This document shows positions 28,085-37,036 of a stretch of DNA of 64,000 nucleotides, in pieces. Within the stretch, counting starts at the first letter, position 1. Each line of letters opens with the position of its first letter. This stretch comes from Rhodovarius crocodyli (GTDB lineage: Bacteria > Pseudomonadota > Alphaproteobacteria > Acetobacterales > Acetobacteraceae). The translations under genes and the position numbers were made by a program. The stretch is from assembly GCF_004005855.1 (NCBI RefSeq), contig NZ_SACL01000002.1:558001-622000 (forward strand). Direction: 5' to 3'. The notes below the pieces were generated by a model, which was given only the letters and a program-made list of their open reading frames with translations, searched no databases and was not told where the DNA came from.

Positions 28085-29116
28085 TCAGCCCGGCTGCCGG
28101 GCGCAGCGGCGCAGGAAGCGCAGCACCGCCGCTTCCTCGGGCCGCAGCGCGGGGCCCTTGCCGCCAGGCCGGCGCAGCGTGATCCGCAGCTTGCCCTCGG
28201 CATGGTGCTCGAGCACGGCGGGGTGGATGTAGCATTTGCGGCAGATGGTGGGGGTGTTGCCCAGCCGGGCGGAGGTCCGCGCGATCGCCTCCTTGGCCTG
28301 GGCGCGCGTCATGCCGATGCCGGTGGCGGCGGGCATCGCCGCCAGCTCCAGCGCGGCCAGCACCGTGCCGGCCCAGGTGCGGAAATCCTTGGCCGTCACG
28401 TCCTCGCCCGTGATCTCGCGCAGATACCCGTTCACATCGGCCGACCCCACCGATTGCAGCCCGCCATCCTCGTCGCGGTACTGGAACAGCGCCTGGCCCG
28501 GCAGGTCCTGGCAATGGCGCAGGATCCGCGCGATGCGCCGGTCCTGCAGCCGCACCCGCCAGGGCTTGCCGCCCTTGCCGGTGAAGTGGAAGCGCATCTC
28601 GCCACCCTTCACGTCCAGGTGCCGGTTGCGCAGGGTGGTCAGGCCGAAGCTCTTGTTCAGCCGGGCGTATTCCTCATTGCCCACCCGCGCCAGCGTCGCT
28701 TCCAGCAGCCAGACCACGGTGGCCAGCACCTTCTCGCGCGGCAGGCCGGGGCGGGCGATATCGGCCAGCACCCGCTCGCGCAGGGCGGGCAGGCCACGGG
28801 CGAAGTGCAGCAGCCGGGTGAATTTGTTGCCGTCGCGCGCCGCCCGCCAATCCGGGTGATAGCGGTACTGGCGGCGCCCGCGCGCGTCCCGCCCCGTGGC
28901 CTGCAGGTGCCCGTCAGCGGTCGCGCAGATCCAGACATCGGTATAGGCGGGCGGCACGGCCAGCCTGCGGATGCGCTCCAGCGCGGCCTTGCCCCGGATC
29001 AGCCGCCCCCGGGCATCGCGATAGGTGAAGGCGCCGGGCATCCCCTCGCGCCGGATGCCGGGTTCCTCGGCGGAGACATAACGCAGGCCGGCCGCTTCGC
29101 CATCGCTGTGGGACAT
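28085..29116 (-). CDS. DNA topoisomerase IB (eukaryotic/viral-like)
   Basis: Protein of 343 aa. It has the bacterial type IB pattern: YTDVWICATADGHLQATGRD, RRQYRYHPDWRAARD, RVGNEEYARLNKSFGLTTLR, DFRTWAGT and the catalytic tyrosine (residue 296) in CRKCYIHPAV. These enzymes relax supercoils through a 3'-phosphotyrosine bond and are scattered among soil bacteria. The start at MSHSDG was chosen because an upstream in-frame start at 29215 would overlap the divergent GST-like gene. Its end lies 4 nt from the MCP gene end. Confidence 0.92.
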   Translation of the reverse strand: MSHSDGEAAGLRYVSAEEPGIRREGMPGAFTYRDARGRLIRGKAALERIRRLAVPPAYTDVWICATADGHLQATGRDARGRRQYRYHPDWRAARDGNKFTRLLHFARGLPALRERVLADIARPGLPREKVLATVVWLLEATLARVGNEEYARLNKSFGLTTLRNRHLDVKGGEMRFHFTGKGGKPWRVRLQDRRIARILRHCQDLPGQALFQYRDEDGGLQSVGSADVNGYLREITGEDVTAKDFRTWAGTVLAALELAAMPAATGIGMTRAQAKEAIARTSARLGNTPTICRKCYIHPAVLEHHAEGKLRITLRRPGGKGPALRPEEAAVLRFLRRCARQPG

Positions 29117-29200
29117 GGCGGCCAAACGCGGCGCCGCCCGGGTGGGTTGCCGCGCGGCCGCCGCCGGAGGAGGCTCGCGGCAAAGCGGAGGAAGCCAGCG

Positions 29201-29836
29201 ATGCGCCTGTTTCACGCGCCCGGATCACCCTATGCCCGCATCGCCCGCATGGCGGTGATCGAGCTGGGCCTGGAGGATCGCGTCACGGTCACCGAGACGA
29301 CGCTGCGCGACCCCGCCTCCGACCTGCTGCCTTACAACCCGCTGGGGCGCGTGCCGGCGCTGCTGCTGCCCGGCGGCATCACGGTCACGGAAACCACCCC
29401 GGTGCTGATGATGCTGGATGCGCTGGTGGAGCCCGCGCGCCGACTGCTGCCGGGGCCGGAGCGGCCGGGGCTGCTCGCGGCCTATGGCCGGGCGCTGGGC
29501 TTCATCGACGGCATCGCGGTGTGGAACCGGGAACTGCGCCGGCCGGCCTGCGAACGCTCGCCCGGCGTCATCGCGCTGGAGGAGGCGCGGGCGGAACGGG
29601 CGGCGGATGCGCTGGAGGCCGATGTGCGCGACGGTGGCTTCGCGTGCCGCGATGCCGGCTGGCTCGCCCTGGTCTCGGCGCTGGGGTACTGCGAGCGGCG
29701 CCACACGGCCTTTGCATGGGGCAAAGGGCGCCCGGCGCTGCGGGCGCTGTTCGAGGCCGCGGCCGGCCGCCCCTGCGTGGCGCGGACGGTGCCGCCCGCC
29801 GGGATGGGCAGTGCCGCGCCCGCCCTCAGTCGCTGA
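29201..29836 (+). CDS. Glutathione S-transferase family protein
   Basis: Protein of 211 aa with a GCGGAGGAA ribosome site. The thioredoxin-like N-terminal domain reads MRLFHAPGSPYARIARMAVI, then NPLGRVPALLLPGG and TETTPVLMMLD, the usual place of the glutathione gamma-glutamyl contact. The C-terminal domain is helical. SPYAR in place of SPxxxK suggests a Ser-type active site. No substrate can be named. Its last 11 bases overlap the end of the converging bphP gene. Confidence 0.8.
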   Translation: MRLFHAPGSPYARIARMAVIELGLEDRVTVTETTLRDPASDLLPYNPLGRVPALLLPGGITVTETTPVLMMLDALVEPARRLLPGPERPGLLAAYGRALGFIDGIAVWNRELRRPACERSPGVIALEEARAERAADALEADVRDGGFACRDAGWLALVSALGYCERRHTAFAWGKGRPALRALFEAAAGRPCVARTVPPAGMGSAAPALSR

Positions 29837-32381
29837 ACACGCTGGCCAGCGCCTTGCTCAGCGCCGCGGCATCGAAGGGCTTGCGCACCTGCGGGCGCTT
29901 CTTGTGCGCCTCGGGGAAGGAGATGCTGTCGGCGTAGCCCGACAGGAATATGAAGGGGATGCCCCTTTCGGCCAGCGCGTCGGCGACGGGGAAGCTCGTC
30001 TCCTGGCCCAGGTTCACGTCCAGCACCGCGAAGCCGATATCGCCCTTGGCGATCACCTCCAGCGAGCGGCGGACGCTGGAGGCCAGCACCACCCCCTCGC
30101 AGCCCATGGAACGCAGCGTCATCTCGCTGTCCATGGCGATGATGACGTTGTCCTCCACCACCAGGCCGCGGCCGGGGGGGAAGGTCAGCCCGCCCTTGCG
30201 CGCGCGCTCCGCGGCCCGGCGGGCCCCCGCGCCGGTCAGGCGGGCCATGTGCTCGGGCGCCACGCGCAGCGTCATCCTGAGCCCGTCCAGGCGGAAATCC
30301 TGATCCACCGTGCCGCCCAGGTCATGGGCGACGGTGCGGCCGATCAGGACGGCGCCGAAGCCGCCATCCTTGGGCGCCTGTACCGGCGGGCCGCCGCTCT
30401 CGACCCATTCCAGGGTCAGCCAGCCCGCCTCGTCCAGCGTGCTCCTGACGGACAGACGGCCGGTCTGGGTGTGCAGCGCGCCGTACTTGGCGGAGTTGGT
30501 CGTCAGCTCATGGATGACGAGCGCCATGGCCGAGAAGCTCTGCGGCTTCAGCCCGACATCCTCGCCCTCGATGACCACCCGTCCGGGGCTATCGGCACCG
30601 AAGGCCGTGGTCTCGGTCTCGATCAGCTCGAACAGCGAGCCCGAGCTCCAGTCCCGCGCCGTCAGCTGGTCATGCGCGCGGGCCAGCGCCTGCACGCGGT
30701 GGTCGAAGACCTCGACGAAATCCTCGGCGGAGCGGTCGGTGTCCACCTGGCGGATCAGGCCGCGGATCAGCCCCAGGATGTTGCGCACCCGGTGGTTCAG
30801 CTCGCCGATCAGCAGTTCCTGGCGCTGGCGGGCGGCCTTGCGCTCATTCTCCAGCAGGTCGGCATGCTTCAGGATGACTTCGAGCAGGCTGACGCGCAGC
30901 CCTTCGGCCAGGCGGCGCTGCGCCAGGGTCCAGGGCTCGCTCTGGCCGCGCGCGGTCTCGCGCCACAGCTCGAAGCTCTCACGCGGGGTCAGCCGCGCGC
31001 CGAGCGGGCCGACCGTCACGGGCTTTTCCGGATTGCCCGCCCAGCGGATCTCGCGCTCCACCTCCTTGCGGAAGAACACCAGATAGTCGCGCGGCCGGCG
31101 GGAGACGGGGATGGCCATCATGCCGGAGGCACGCTCGGCGAAGGCCTTGGCGCGGGGGAAGATCCGGCTCAGCTCATGCGTCACCTGGATGCTGCCGGCG
31201 GCGGTGCGGCGGTTCAGGAAGTCCACCAGCTCCAGGAACTGCATGCGGTCGGGCGCGTGGCGCCACAGCCGGATCTTGCCGTCCACGATCATGCCGATGC
31301 CGTCGCACTCGACCAGCGCGCACATCTCGGGGAACAGATCCGTCAGCTGGGACACCGGGCCCTCCTGCGGGCCCACCATGCGCAGCACCTTGCTGTGGAA
31401 GTCGAGCGCGCGCCGCTCGGCCTCCATCTCGCTGTCGCGGATCTGGGCATCGAGGGCGAGGGAGAACACGCGGCCCACCAGTTCGGTGGCGGTGCGCACG
31501 TTCAGCGGCACGCGGCGCGGCGAGTAGTGGTGGCAGGCGATCAGCCCCCAGAGCTTCCCGCGCAGCATGATCGACACCGACATGGAGGCGCAGACCCCCA
31601 TGTTGCGCAGGTATTCCAGATGGATGGGCGAGACCGAGCGCAGCACGGAGTTGGACAGGTCGATCGGCATGCCGTCTGGCGCCGAGAGCGGCAGGATGGC
31701 GTGGGAGGGGCCATCCACGTCGGCGATGATGCGGATCGGGTTGCGCTTGTACAGCTCCCTCGCCTGGCGGGGGATGTCGGAGGCCGGGTAGCGCTGGCCG
31801 AGGAAGGAATCGATCCCGTGCTGGCGCGCCTCCGCGATCACCTCGCCGCTCTCGTCGTGCAGGAAGCGATAGATCATCACCCGGTCGAAGCCGGTCAGCG
31901 CCATCACCAGCTGGGCGGCGGTGTCGTGCAGTTTCTCGATGGAGGGGGCGGCGTGCAGGCGCTGGACGATGCGCCGGACCATCGAATCATTGCTCTCGGG
32001 GCCCGCGCGCGCGGGTTCGCACTCGATGATGATCAGGTCGCCCGCCATATGCAGCGCGACGTCGCACATCTCCCCGCCCGCGTGGATGGAGAGATCGAAG
32101 ACGCGCTCCACATCATCGGCGCCCGAGAGCAGGTTCAGGTGCTCGCGCAGCGTGGCCAGGAATTCGGGTGAGACGTGATTGGCGATCGGCTGGCCGATCA
32201 GCGCGCCCGCGGGCTGGTGCAGCCATTCGCCCGCATTCTCGGACACATATTGCACGATCCAGTCGGTGGAGGTGGCGATCAGCAGGCCGAAGCCCTGGAT
32301 GCGGCCCAGGCGATGGATGGGTTCGCGGTCGCAATTGGTCAGGTCGACGGCGGGGACCGGGATGGTGGATTCCAAAGGCAT
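29826..32381 (-). CDS. bphP: Bacteriophytochrome HWE histidine kinase with C-terminal receiver
   Basis: Protein of 851 aa: PAS (10-115), GAF (about 140-310), PHY (about 320-500), HWE kinase (about 525-720) and receiver (about 735-851). Cys17 in DLTNCDREPIH is the biliverdin attachment site; PASDIPRQARELY is the phytochrome GAF signature. The phosphoacceptor His530 lies in GELNHRVRN, with IHELTTNSAKYG and LEWVES as further HWE-family marks. The fused receiver has Asp788 in VLDVNLG. It should sense red/far-red light and phosphorylate its own receiver or a partner. The ATG is two bases beyond the bphO stop, so the chromophore enzyme and receptor are made together. Confidence 0.94.
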   Translation of the reverse strand: MPLESTIPVPAVDLTNCDREPIHRLGRIQGFGLLIATSTDWIVQYVSENAGEWLHQPAGALIGQPIANHVSPEFLATLREHLNLLSGADDVERVFDLSIHAGGEMCDVALHMAGDLIIIECEPARAGPESNDSMVRRIVQRLHAAPSIEKLHDTAAQLVMALTGFDRVMIYRFLHDESGEVIAEARQHGIDSFLGQRYPASDIPRQARELYKRNPIRIIADVDGPSHAILPLSAPDGMPIDLSNSVLRSVSPIHLEYLRNMGVCASMSVSIMLRGKLWGLIACHHYSPRRVPLNVRTATELVGRVFSLALDAQIRDSEMEAERRALDFHSKVLRMVGPQEGPVSQLTDLFPEMCALVECDGIGMIVDGKIRLWRHAPDRMQFLELVDFLNRRTAAGSIQVTHELSRIFPRAKAFAERASGMMAIPVSRRPRDYLVFFRKEVEREIRWAGNPEKPVTVGPLGARLTPRESFELWRETARGQSEPWTLAQRRLAEGLRVSLLEVILKHADLLENERKAARQRQELLIGELNHRVRNILGLIRGLIRQVDTDRSAEDFVEVFDHRVQALARAHDQLTARDWSSGSLFELIETETTAFGADSPGRVVIEGEDVGLKPQSFSAMALVIHELTTNSAKYGALHTQTGRLSVRSTLDEAGWLTLEWVESGGPPVQAPKDGGFGAVLIGRTVAHDLGGTVDQDFRLDGLRMTLRVAPEHMARLTGAGARRAAERARKGGLTFPPGRGLVVEDNVIIAMDSEMTLRSMGCEGVVLASSVRRSLEVIAKGDIGFAVLDVNLGQETSFPVADALAERGIPFIFLSGYADSISFPEAHKKRPQVRKPFDAAALSKALASVFSD

Positions 32382-32383
32382 GA

Positions 32384-32965
32384 TCAGGGTTCCGCCTGGG
32401 CAGGAAGTACGGGGCCGAAGGCGGGCATCGCCGCTTCGAACAGGGCGAAGGTCCGGTTGGCGGCAGCGGCCGCCTCGGCGGCGCAGATGCCGGGCAGGGT
32501 GTCGATGATCTCGACGAAGCGCGGCCAGAGGCGTTCGCCCGCGCCGTGCTCGAGATAGGCGGTGGCGGCGGGGCGCAGCGATGCCGCCACGGTGCGCGCG
32601 AGTGCCGCCCCGCCGAGGCGCGAGCCCTCCAGCACATAGGCCGTGCCCACCATGGCCGAATCGCCCGTGGGCGCGGGGATCCAGGCAGCAGGCGGGCAGG
32701 CGGCGCCCAGCGCCCTCAGGTCGGCCAGCAGCGCGTCGCGCCGGCGCCGCTCGGCCCAATCGGGGATCAATCGGGCGATCCCTGCCTGTTCCAGCGCCCG
32801 TTCCAGCGGCGGGACGATGGCTGCATGCCAGCGCAGGAAGGCTGCGTAGAGCCGCGGATCGTGAAAGGCGAGGGCAGGGAGTGCGGAATCGAGCCTGGCA
32901 TGGGCATCGCGCGTACCGGAGCGAAGCGCCTGGCGCAGGCCGGTTTGAGGGGCGGTGCCGCTCAA
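32384..32965 (-). CDS. bphO: Biliverdin-producing heme oxygenase
   Basis: About 193 aa if translation starts at the TTG at 32965. GLRQALRSGTRDAHARLDSAL carries the proximal His region (here HARLD), and AYVLEGSRLGGAALART is the distal helix, both typical of the phytochrome-linked BphO type. It opens heme to biliverdin, the chromophore of the neighbouring BphP. No ATG or GTG gives a sensible N-terminus; the frame is open to 33277, but the extra residues look non-coding, so the true start is uncertain. Two bases separate its stop from bphP. Confidence 0.82.
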   Translation of the reverse strand: MSGTAPQTGLRQALRSGTRDAHARLDSALPALAFHDPRLYAAFLRWHAAIVPPLERALEQAGIARLIPDWAERRRRDALLADLRALGAACPPAAWIPAPTGDSAMVGTAYVLEGSRLGGAALARTVAASLRPAATAYLEHGAGERLWPRFVEIIDTLPGICAAEAAAAANRTFALFEAAMPAFGPVLPAQAEP

Positions 32966-33522
32966 GCAGCCGGTTTCCCGGAATGCGATGTCCAGTGGGG
33001 CAGGCGGGCCATCTCGAACCAAATCCTTCAGCCAGTCACGTTTGGCGAGTGCCGACCGAAATACAATGCCCCCGTCGGAACGATAACGACAAAGGGAGCA
33101 GAAGGTTGCGCGCCGGGCGAAATAATCCGCCCGCGACTGCCGATGCCATGAAGGAGAGAGAGTGGTGACCCCTACGGAAATCGGCGGGGAATGTACTTTC
33201 AGATAGATGGCATTCCAACCCGGTAGATCGCAGCTACGAAAAAACAATGGGTTACACGTCGATTTCCAAACTGCCATTGCCTTATGGACTATGGCTAAGG
33301 CGTCCGCAATTGCGTCTTCGAGGCGGCAGCGTCCCGCAGTACTGATCGCCCCTCACCCCCGTCAGCACAGCTCGCGTGTCCATTCCGGCATCGCAATCGG
33401 CGCCGCTATTTTCTGGCTCCCGCAATCCCCTCTCCTGGCGTTGCAAGGCGGTTGATGAGAACGGCAGACGGGGCAGACCCGTGGGGCGTGATTGCCGGCT
33501 GGTGGGAGACTTAGGCCGAGAA
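32966..33522. other. Long intergenic stretch, no convincing gene
   Basis: These 557 nt separate the bphO start from a small leftward gene. Several ORFs cross it, but their translations are arginine/serine-rich and show no start site or family motif. The bphO promoter should lie here. Base composition becomes less GC-rich to the right, marking the edge of the accessory region. Confidence 0.5.
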
Positions 33523-33774
33523 CTAATCTTCCTCCCGACGCCACGTCGCGTGCTCGTCCGCGTATCGATAGAGCATCGTTGCGATCTCCGCGTCCGGCAT
33601 GACGCGTTGAAGTCGCGAAATGGAGGCCTTGAGCACGCCACGGCAGACATCTACGGCATCGAAGCTTTCGGTCTCTACCAGCCGCCAGATCACATCGCGG
33701 GCCTCCACGAAGCCGTACTGCTCCGCAGGTGTGGGATCGGGTGCTTCGCAGCTCAACTGCTCCTCCACGGCCAT
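33523..33774 (-). CDS. Small protein of unknown function
   Basis: Protein of 83 aa, not recognised. The sequence looks like a real helical protein: MAVEEQLSCEAPDPTPAEQ, then FVEARDVIWRLVETESFDAV and a charged end ATWRREED. It has no signal peptide or membrane segment. An in-frame start 75 nt upstream would add an arginine-rich stretch and was not chosen. It is the first gene of the accessory region and stands alone. Confidence 0.55.
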   Translation of the reverse strand: MAVEEQLSCEAPDPTPAEQYGFVEARDVIWRLVETESFDAVDVCRGVLKASISRLQRVMPDAEIATMLYRYADEHATWRREED

Positions 33775-33971
33775 CTTTCGGCATGCGTCTTTGCTGGGAC
33801 GCGCGCCGCGGCATCGAGATGCCTGACCAGAACGCGGCGGTCGAGTCAATGCGGCCGCATATTATTGAGATAATTGTCAGTAAAGTTGTCGCGTTTTCGC
33901 TTTCATTGCGCCACCGATAAATGATAGCTTTCGAATGTGCTTAGTGAATAAATAATGTGGGGAATTCGCTC

Positions 33972-34397
33972 ATGGGCCAGAGGCACCTGGTGACCAATAA
34001 AGTTAAATATAATCCTATGCGCGGAGCAACGATTGCCGAATGTGAGGCATTTATCATGCTTGCGCTAGAGTGGCGGCGGACAGCTGACCCAGCCAGCATT
34101 ATTGTAAAGAAGCTCGATCAATTCCTTGGGGAACTGCTTGTGGTTGTCGGTATGGCAGAATGGCCGGGCCGCCTCGAACCTGAAGTACCGCCTATACTTC
34201 CAGGCGAGCAGCGGTTGATCGTGCGCTTAGGCTTCTGCCGGATTGCATGCCTGGCGTTCTTGGACAGGCACCCTTCAGGAGGGCCGCAGCAGCACGTCGC
34301 CTCCCGACTGATTGCGCGCAGCGATGCCCTTGCTGAAGCCTTGACGGGTGTGCCGGACTATTTCAGCGATCGGCGCGCCGATGAGGCTCTACACTAA
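33972..34397 (+). CDS. Protein of unknown function
   Basis: Protein of 141 aa, not recognised. It appears helical and soluble (ATIAECEAFIMLALEWRRTA, LDQFLGELLVVVGMAEW). GGGGA stands eight bases before the chosen ATG; an in-frame GTG lies five codons earlier. The upstream 197 nt are AT-rich compared with the core genome and could hold its promoter. Codon use is less GC-biased than in the housekeeping genes to the left, in keeping with acquired DNA. Confidence 0.55.
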   Translation: MGQRHLVTNKVKYNPMRGATIAECEAFIMLALEWRRTADPASIIVKKLDQFLGELLVVVGMAEWPGRLEPEVPPILPGEQRLIVRLGFCRIACLAFLDRHPSGGPQQHVASRLIARSDALAEALTGVPDYFSDRRADEALH

Positions 34398-34511
34398 GAG
34401 CCTCTCCGTTCTTGCTAATTTATACTTGGTATTTTCAGCAGGCCAGGCAATATCCGACCTTGGGCTTTGGTATTGAAACAATTCAAATTTCTTGGATTGT
34501 TTGTTTCAGGC

Positions 34512-34536
34512 TGGAACCCTGGTGCAGCCGATTAGT
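34512..34536 (+). promoter_or_regulatory. Possible EcfG-type general stress promoter
   Basis: GGAAC (34512-34516), a 16-nt spacer and AGTT (34533-34536) match the alphaproteobacterial EcfG pattern GGAAC-N16/17-CGTT except for one base. It lies 36 bases before the start of the YciE-like gene, a class often under general stress control. Confidence 0.45.
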
Positions 34537-34571
34537 TCAGAACCTCGGGCAACCCATGCAGCGAGGAAACC

Positions 34572-35078
34572 ATGGCCAAGCAAAACACGCTCGCCGATCT
34601 GTTTCATGACACGCTCAAGGATATCTATTATGCTGAGCGAAAGATACTGAAAACCCTGCCAAAAATGGCCAGGGCGGCGCAGTCGACCGAGCTCAAGGAT
34701 GCTTTCCAGAAACACAAGGCCGAGACCGAGGGGCAAGTCGAGCGCTTGCAGCAAGTCTTCGAGATCATCGGGAAGCGTGCGCAGGGAAAGACTTGCGACG
34801 CGATCGAGGGCATCGTCTCGGAAGGCGAGGAGATTATCGAAGAGTACGGCGGAACCCCAGCTGTCGATGCCGGGCTGATCTCCGCGGCCCAGGCGGTCGA
34901 GCACTACGAGATCACCCGTTACGGGACGCTGCGCCGTTGGGCGCAGGTTCTGGGCTATGCCGATGCCGTGGCCTTGCTCGATGCAAATCTCCAGGAGGAG
35001 AGCAAGACCGACGAAGACCTGACCGCCCTGGCCGATGCCGGCGCCAACGATATGGCAAAAGCGGGCAAAGAGGCATGA
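34572..35078 (+). CDS. yciE: YciE/DUF892 ferritin-like protein
   Basis: Protein of 168 aa. The four-helix ferritin-like pattern carries the expected acidic and histidine ligands: YYAERKILKTLPKMA, KHKAETEGQVERLQQV, VEHYEITRYGTLRRWA and LQEESKTDEDLTALA. Proteins of this family are made under osmotic or general stress; their reaction is unknown. A ribosome site GAGG precedes the ATG and a possible EcfG promoter lies upstream. Its stop overlaps the next start as ATGA. Confidence 0.87.
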   Translation: MAKQNTLADLFHDTLKDIYYAERKILKTLPKMARAAQSTELKDAFQKHKAETEGQVERLQQVFEIIGKRAQGKTCDAIEGIVSEGEEIIEEYGGTPAVDAGLISAAQAVEHYEITRYGTLRRWAQVLGYADAVALLDANLQEESKTDEDLTALADAGANDMAKAGKEA

Positions 35079-35263
35079 CCGTCGGCAAGCCCAACCCCGG
35101 CAGTTCGAAGAAGGGTGACATCGACACGCGGAGCACCGACGCCCATGGCAAGCAAGCCGATGAGGTCGAAAGCCACGCCGAGCGAGCAAAAAGGAACCAG
35201 CGCCCCAAGGCTAAGCCTGACGGGGAAACGGCCGGCGCATTGAAGGACCAGACTGCGCGTTAG
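35075..35263 (+). CDS. Small hydrophilic protein coupled to yciE
   Basis: Protein of 62 aa, rich in Lys, Asp, Glu, Gly and Gln with almost no hydrophobic residues (for instance KKGDIDTRSTDAHGKQADE). It is probably disordered, like many small stress proteins. The ATG overlaps the yciE stop, so the two are translated together; this is the only clue to its role. No family was recognised. Confidence 0.6.
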   Translation: MTVGKPNPGSSKKGDIDTRSTDAHGKQADEVESHAERAKRNQRPKAKPDGETAGALKDQTAR

Positions 35264-35493
35264 CGCGTGATCCGCTCACGAGCTCGCTTCGAGGCGGAGG
35301 AATTAACCCATGTGAATGCGAGGGCACATAATGTGACCCCAGATACATAACCCGCGGATGACTAGGACGCTTCCGGGGGTCTCCAGGGCGGCGGGATCTT
35401 CCAGCGGTCCCGCCGCTTTTGCATCCCAAAGCACGCAACGACATTGCCCGTTGCGCGTTCAGTTCGAGAAATCCGCCATTGGAAGGTTTGAAC

Positions 35494-35706
35494 ATGGCTG
35501 CGCCTGGCGTCATCCTGCTTCACGTAGAACGTGACGTTCCTGCCTGCAGATGGGTCGCCCGCGCGGGTGCCTATCAGGGCCTCATTGCGGACGCAGAAAC
35601 GCTGGATGACATGCTGCGGTGGACCCGTCCCGCACTGGGCGGCTATCCTGAGTTTGAAGAAGGTGGCGACTACACCATCAAGATGGTGGTCGACGCGCCA
35701 CTCTAA
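35494..35706 (+). CDS. Small protein of unknown function
   Basis: Protein of 70 aa preceded by GGAAGG. The sequence (MAAPGVILLHVERDVPACRW, then ETLDDMLRWTRPALGGYPEF) has a regular strand-helix look and an acidic end. It has no signal peptide. It is not recognised. The 230 nt upstream contain no other gene. Confidence 0.55.
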   Translation: MAAPGVILLHVERDVPACRWVARAGAYQGLIADAETLDDMLRWTRPALGGYPEFEEGGDYTIKMVVDAPL

Positions 35707-35824
35707 GGGTTCAGATAATCGCGACCTGCGTTCACAATTTCTGAGCGCTTGAGATGGTTACTGGGGTTCTGCGGAAACCCTCGAGCGACCAGGGCGTTAT
35801 GCGCGGGCGTTTGGAACCCTGGGC

Positions 35825-36094
35825 ATGTTCGAAGCTTCGCTGATCAAGGAATACAACGGTAGGCCGGCGGTCCCCATACGGAGGGATGCCGGAACCGTGG
35901 TGTTTCACGGCCCCGCAGGCCAGGAAAGCCTTCCCGTTGGAGAGTGGGAGGCGCTCTCGGTATGGCGCGGCTCCTACGTGGCGGGAACGGATAGTTCGGA
36001 GTTCCCAAAAGATGCGGCACCGCCAGCTCATGACGGTGAGGCCCATTTAGACGAAGCGCAAAGCCACGCCGATCCAGCTGGTCCGGCCTCATAA
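35825..36094 (+). CDS. Small protein of unknown function
   Basis: Protein of 89 aa. The first 60 residues (MFEASLIKEYNGRPAVPIRR, then VVFHGPAGQESLPVGEWEAL) read like a small beta domain; the C-terminal 30 residues are acidic and probably disordered. It is not recognised. The lack of a clear ribosome site and of neighbours keeps confidence low. Confidence 0.4.
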   Translation: MFEASLIKEYNGRPAVPIRRDAGTVVFHGPAGQESLPVGEWEALSVWRGSYVAGTDSSEFPKDAAPPAHDGEAHLDEAQSHADPAGPAS

Positions 36095-36402
36095 TGCTGT
36101 CGGCATAAGGGGCTGGTTACGGTCAGCTTCGGGACTGAGGCCGCACCTTGCCATCGGGAGTCCAATTTCGATCCGAAATAGCAATAATATATTAGTTTGA
36201 GAGACACTGCCGCCCCGCGCGCGGAGGCTCTCTACGCCCGCCGTAATGTGGAACGACCTAACGAAATGGCATTTCAAAGACTTGACGCCGAGTCGGCTAC
36301 GAGAACGTTACAAATCGCGCAAAGAATCTCGAAAAGGATTGCGAACGATATGCCCCATAATGTTTAGACGGGGTAACGGAACGGGTTGGAGAAGTTGGTT
36401 TC
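36095..36402. other. AT-richer intergenic stretch
   Basis: About 308 nt with a local AT-rich island near 36180-36200. No convincing ORF is present. The GGAAC sequences near 36248 and 36378 do not have a matching GTT at the spacing of stress promoters. Confidence 0.4.
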
Positions 36403-36669
36403 ATGTGCGGAGTAAATTTCGATATTGATTATGAAATTCTGCGTGACGGTTCAGTCATGGCAGAACTTGATCATTATGACATTCTGGAAATCGCTCAATA
36501 TCTTGAGGCTCGCCTTCGATATGATGGGGAAGTGTACTCCGCTATCCTCTTAAGGCACATCTGGGAAGGAATCCGCGACAGCGCGATCGCTAAAGGCTTA
36601 CATCCACGACCTGCAACCCATGCCTTGATGGTTGGGCAACCTTATACGAAGCAATCCATTACTCGATAA
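36403..36669 (+). CDS. Small protein with LRHxWEG motif
   Basis: Protein of 88 aa, not recognised as a family. Its middle part (ILEIAQYLEARLRY, then AILLRHIWEGIRDSA) is matched by another small protein encoded at 39973-40152 (AAVLRHVWEGLHRA), so the two are probably related. Start may be at 36403 or at the Met 18 codons later; neither has a strong ribosome site. Codon use is AT-richer than in the core genome. Confidence 0.55.
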   Translation: MCGVNFDIDYEILRDGSVMAELDHYDILEIAQYLEARLRYDGEVYSAILLRHIWEGIRDSAIAKGLHPRPATHALMVGQPYTKQSITR

Positions 36670-37036
36670 AGCCGACTTCTTGAGTCGGTCATCTGCTGGT
36701 GGCCTGAGGCATGGCTGGAGGCGTCAGATCCTCGAGCAGTTCCTTGCCTTGCACCGCGTTCTCGATCAGGGGCGGACGCGGGGCGATCGGGAATGCTGCG
36801 TCAGCGCCTGTGGATGCTCGACGAAGTGCCGGGGACGACCGAAAGCGATGCCTCTACGAAGCAGCCGGTCATCGCGGGGTCGTCCCTTGCAGCTATCCGC
36901 GGACACTGATGATCACGCGTTATCGGCAAGCACGCGCCCACTGCCATCCAGAATGTGTTGGATTGGATACAAGATAACGTCAGTGAAACTTGAATCCGTC
37001 TAGTCTTCCAGGATATTCGATAGATGGGAGGCTGCA
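36670..37036. other. Intergenic stretch upstream of the FNR-type gene
   Basis: About 367 nt. A 6-bp stem CCGACT/AGTCGG lies just after the preceding gene but lacks a T-run. A short open frame around 36775-36905 shows some coding character without a recognisable family and may be a gene remnant. The promoter of the downstream regulator must lie in the right part. Confidence 0.4.

Noticed and set aside
29418-32171. 917-aa open frame on the plus strand
   Set aside because: Its first part overlaps the GST-like gene in another frame and the rest is antisense to bphP, which has full phytochrome motifs.
36370-36402. Second EcfG promoter before the 36403 gene
   Set aside because: GGAAC is present, but no GTT lies at 16-17 bases and it is too close to the start codon.
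36660-36690. Terminator after the 36403 gene
   Set aside because: The stem is only 6 bp and is not followed by a T-run.
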